This document shows, piece by piece, positions 61,459 through 64,000 of a DNA stretch of 64,000 nt; the stretch's first letter is position 1; each line of letters begins with the position of its first letter. The stretch is from contig NZ_CALPDF010000006.1 of NCBI RefSeq assembly GCF_943193175.1, positions 124,001-188,000 of the forward strand. Reading direction: 5' to 3'. This DNA comes from Neobacillus muris. Its GTDB lineage: Bacteria > Bacillota > Bacilli > Bacillales > Cytobacillaceae. The translations under genes were made by a program, and so were the position numbers. The notes beneath the pieces are model-generated. The model searched no databases and had not been told where the DNA came from. It was given only the letters and a program-made list of their open reading frames with translations.

Positions 61459-62130
61459 TCAGACAGGCCAATCGCCCCCTTGATAAACCATATCCCAAAA
61501 CAAGTATTCAAATCGTGAGGCAATCAGAAAATGCTCTTCCAAAACGGATAATTCCCGTTCCGGTTTCCCCTCCGCAAGTATGTCGAGCTGCTGAATCAAC
61601 CAGGATGCCAGCTCTCCAAATTCGTCTGAAGAGTACATTTTTACCCACTCGCCATATAATAGATGGTTGCTAGATTCAGGATATCGTTCTGCTAGCAAAG
61701 AGCCTATCTCCCAATAGCTCCACATACAAGGCAGAAGTGACGAGATTAATTCCTCTAACGATCCGTTTTGGGCAACAGTCAGCATATAGCCGGTATATGC
61801 AAAGTTCATTGGTGCTGGTTTCGTTTCCTCCAGTTCGTTTAAGGTTATTCCAAACTTTTCTGCATACTGACGGTGCAAATCCATTTCTCCGTGCAGTGTT
61901 TCATGGAGCAGCTTGGCAAATGCCGCCATGGTTACTCTATCTTTGGATTTCACTGCCGCCAAGGCAAAAAGCTTCGAGTAATCAATAAGGAAAACATAAT
62001 CCTGTTTCATATAGCGGATAAAAGACTCAACCGGAAGGTCACCTTTGCCCATTCCAATTACAAATGGATGCTGGTGAGTTTTTTTCCATATAGGATCCAC
62101 ATTTTGGCGAAGCCGCTCTGTAAATTTCAC
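61459..62130 (-). CDS. tenA: TenA, aminopyrimidine aminohydrolase (thiaminase II)
   Basis: A 223-residue all-helical enzyme. The family motifs are IRYMKQDYVFLIDYSK and MNFAYTGYMLTVAQNGS; the active-site Cys is in SSLLPCMWSYWEIG, with Glu in HEFLIASRFEYLFWDM-like HFLIASRFEYLFW. It hydrolyses aminomethyl-pyrimidine to HMP for thiamine salvage. Start GTG 62130 follows AGGAGGGG. It is only 1 bp from the end of ylmB. Confidence 0.93.
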   Translation of the reverse strand: MKFTERLRQNVDPIWKKTHQHPFVIGMGKGDLPVESFIRYMKQDYVFLIDYSKLFALAAVKSKDRVTMAAFAKLLHETLHGEMDLHRQYAEKFGITLNELEETKPAPMNFAYTGYMLTVAQNGSLEELISSLLPCMWSYWEIGSLLAERYPESSNHLLYGEWVKMYSSDEFGELASWLIQQLDILAEGKPERELSVLEEHFLIASRFEYLFWDMVYQGGDWPV

Positions 62131-62131
62131 G

Positions 62132-63418
62132 TTATTTCCCCTCCTTGCGGGTATTGCACCATTCCGCGATAAAGACTGCCATCGTCTTGGCAAAATCCAG
62201 CAGCTGCTTGATCTCTACCTTTTCATTAACAGCATGCGCATCCTCCAATTTTCCAGGGCCAAAAATGACAGTCGGGATATCCGCCCTGCCAAGCCAGCCA
62301 GCGTCGGTTACCGTTGTTGACATGCCGATAGCAGGTTTTTGAGATATTGCCCACTCAAATGAATGGGCCAAAGCCCTTGTGCCTGGATGGTCAGCTTGGA
62401 TTTCTAAAGAAGGGAATATTTCACCTCGATCAACAATCATGGATTTCCCACCCCAGATAAACGTCGGCGGATTATCCCGCAGCCACGGGTCAGCGGCTGC
62501 CACTGCAGCAATATGCCGCTCAATTTCCTGAATCACCTGTTCATAATCTTCGTTTGGATAAAAATGGACCGTGATCCACAAAGCGCAGCGGTCAGCAATA
62601 AATGCCGCATGCCTTCCGCCTTCAATAACTGCAGGATTTATCGTATTCGTTCCAGGAGGAAAGCCTGGATAACTTTTGGTCACAGCCCAATGACGTTCTA
62701 ACTCCTGAAGTCCGGCAGTTACTTTCATCATCTTTTCAATGGCACTGGCACCGTGGATGCCGCCTCCAGCATGTATCAGCTGTCTACGCAGTCCATCATG
62801 GAACGTTTTTTGGCCTTCAATAGTAATCCAGCCAGTAATGACACCGCCTTGTCCCTGGATATGTAGGTCACTTGTGTCGACTACAACTGCAAAGTCGGCT
62901 TGATAGCCCCGTTCCACACAGGCCAATGTTCCAGCCTCTCCAGCTTCTTCTCCAATAACCGATTGAAATTGCAGGTCCCCCCGAAGCGAGAATCCCATAT
63001 CTTTTAACAGTTTTATAGCATAAAGAGTTGAAGCAATACCGCCTTTCATATCAGCCGTGCCGCGTCCATAAATATTTTGCTCCCTGATGACCGCCTGAAA
63101 TGGAGGTGTTTCCCATTCTTTTTCATCGCCCACTTCGGCCACATCAATATGGCCGTTAATAATCAGGCTTTGATAATTGTCCGATGCTGTTCCCTTAAGG
63201 GTACCAACCACATTGGAATCTCCCGGGTACACCTCCCATTGATCAGTTTGGAAACCCAAATTCTTCAAGTACTCTTTTACAAAGTTCTGGACTTCATTTG
63301 TGTTCCTCGCTGGAGGGCTGACCGTTGGAAACGATATCAGGTTTTTTAGCAGGCTGAGTAATTCCTCTTGCCTTGCCTCCACCTCTTGTACTAATTGTTT
63401 AACGTGCTGATCATTCAT
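62132..63418 (-). CDS. ylmB: YlmB-like deformylase, M20 family
   Basis: A 428-residue zinc-dependent amidohydrolase of the ArgE/DapE/M20 group. The metal motifs NGHIDVA, GRGTADMKGG, SVIGEEAGEAG and the late ...DAHAVNE are clear. In B. subtilis YlmB removes the formyl group from formyl-aminopyrimidine before TenA acts, and the thi gene context supports that role over ArgE. ATG 63418 follows GGGAGGC. Confidence 0.88.
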   Translation of the reverse strand: MNDQHVKQLVQEVEARQEELLSLLKNLISFPTVSPPARNTNEVQNFVKEYLKNLGFQTDQWEVYPGDSNVVGTLKGTASDNYQSLIINGHIDVAEVGDEKEWETPPFQAVIREQNIYGRGTADMKGGIASTLYAIKLLKDMGFSLRGDLQFQSVIGEEAGEAGTLACVERGYQADFAVVVDTSDLHIQGQGGVITGWITIEGQKTFHDGLRRQLIHAGGGIHGASAIEKMMKVTAGLQELERHWAVTKSYPGFPPGTNTINPAVIEGGRHAAFIADRCALWITVHFYPNEDYEQVIQEIERHIAAVAAADPWLRDNPPTFIWGGKSMIVDRGEIFPSLEIQADHPGTRALAHSFEWAISQKPAIGMSTTVTDAGWLGRADIPTVIFGPGKLEDAHAVNEKVEIKQLLDFAKTMAVFIAEWCNTRKEGK

Positions 63419-63434
63419 GATTCTGCCTCCCCAT

Positions 63435-63950
63435 TCACTGGTTGACTCTATTGTCAAAGGAGCCGGTCTTTAACAACACTTTTTTTCTTAAAAAAACAAT
63501 TAAAATGATAAAGCCCAGAAGCGCCCCGGCAAACGAACTGAAAATAAACAGCGGGATAAACCCAAACAGCGTTGCTTTTTGTCCTAGTAAAAGACTCGCA
63601 ATCGGATAGCAAAGAATCGCCCCTATGATGCCGGTTCCAATCACTTCACCAGCAAACGCCATGTATATTTTCCTTGTTTTTAAAAATAAAATGGCGGCTA
63701 AGAAGGCGCCAGCCATGCTGCCAGGAAAAGCAAAAATAGAGCCGGTCCCCATTAAATTTCTTAACACGGAAGTACAAAAAGCTTGTGCTACAGCATAATA
63801 AGGTCCCAATAATACAGCGGATACCACATTTAAAAAATGCTGGATAGGGAATACTTTGGTAAAACCGACTGGAATCACAACCAGATTGCTAGAAATCGTC
63901 CCAATAGCGATCATCATGGCAGTAAGAGTTAATTTATAGGTTTTATTCAT
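63435..63950 (-). CDS. thiW: ThiW, energy-coupling-factor S component
   Basis: A 171-residue membrane protein with about five segments and the ThiW pattern PIQHFLNVVSAVLLGPYYAVAQAF. ThiW is the substrate-specificity subunit of an ECF transporter for a thiazole or thiamine precursor. ATG 63950 follows AAAGAGG. It is the first visible gene of the operon. Only 50 bp of leader remain before the window edge, so a TPP riboswitch, if present, lies outside. Confidence 0.9.
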   Translation of the reverse strand: MNKTYKLTLTAMMIAIGTISSNLVVIPVGFTKVFPIQHFLNVVSAVLLGPYYAVAQAFCTSVLRNLMGTGSIFAFPGSMAGAFLAAILFLKTRKIYMAFAGEVIGTGIIGAILCYPIASLLLGQKATLFGFIPLFIFSSFAGALLGFIILIVFLRKKVLLKTGSFDNRVNQ

Positions 63951-64000
63951 GACCAAGACCTCTTTCCACTCCTCCATTTAGCTCCCTTGCCGCTCTCATA

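Noticed and set aside
63951-64000. TPP riboswitch before thiW
   Set aside because: The 50 bp left in the window lack the conserved TPP-aptamer segments; it may lie beyond the edge.
1-64000. CRISPR arrays, complete insertion sequences, tRNA or rRNA genes
   Set aside because: No regular direct repeats with spacers, no transposase frames and no RNA gene patterns were seen.

Overview
The window is chromosomal DNA from a low-GC, endospore-forming Bacillaceae bacterium, probably Bacillus in the broad sense (Neobacillus, Mesobacillus or Peribacillus-like). The evidence is the spore genes (CotW- and CotX-like coat proteins, a Tgl-type coat transglutaminase, DUF3231 protein, a YrzI-family peptide, manganese catalase), typical Bacillus genes (RibT, CatE, FbpA-like peptide, CadC) and strong AGGAGG ribosome sites. 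There is no phage, complete insertion sequence, CRISPR array, rRNA or tRNA gene. The genus is an inference.

Region 1-8 kb: a minus-strand formate operon (formate channel, Mo/Fe-S formate dehydrogenase, DUF1641 protein, HMA-like protein without its metal cysteines, CxxC mini-protein, start of fdhD), then plus-strand spore-coat genes. 8-20 kb: mostly unlinked metabolic genes (nitroreductase, VOC protein, proline iminopeptidase, purT with a PurBox pair, signal peptidase, an aminoglycoside-kinase-like protein) and a decayed cadmium locus in which cadC and two operators survive but cadA is a remnant. 20-24 kb: an unusual operon of an ECF sigma factor, a PadR regulator and an FtsW/RodA paralogue with an N-terminal HAAS domain, beside a membrane-anchored tandem-repeat protein. 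24-33 kb: a drug-efflux/TetR pair with twin operators, membrane enzymes, an FbpA-like peptide, a metallo-hydrolase, oligoendopeptidase F and an acetamidase-like enzyme.

33-47 kb: a TerC protein with a large in-frame internal deletion, a LytST-like two-component system followed by a CstA-type transporter and a 49-residue membrane peptide, a quinone/catechol stress pair with MhqR-like boxes, manganese catalase, acetoacetyl-CoA synthetase and an NlpC/P60 hydrolase. 46-58 kb: orphan ribT, a cyclotransferase gene with an in-frame stop, transporters, a ClpP paralogue behind its own sigma factor, MATE and MFS efflux pumps, and a MarR regulator with twin operators. 58-64 kb: tgl, then a minus-strand thiamine-pyrimidine salvage operon (thiW, ylmB, tenA, thiZ, thiX, thiY) running in from the right edge.

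Two themes recur. Divergent regulator/effector pairs carry clear palindromic operators (TetR, MarR, CadC, MhqR-like, PurR-like). Intergenic gaps carry small palindromic repeats, either with the core GGGGACTGTCCCC or as longer imperfect hairpins. Four genes are broken or shortened (cadA, terC, a GNAT gene, a cyclotransferase gene), suggesting local gene decay.
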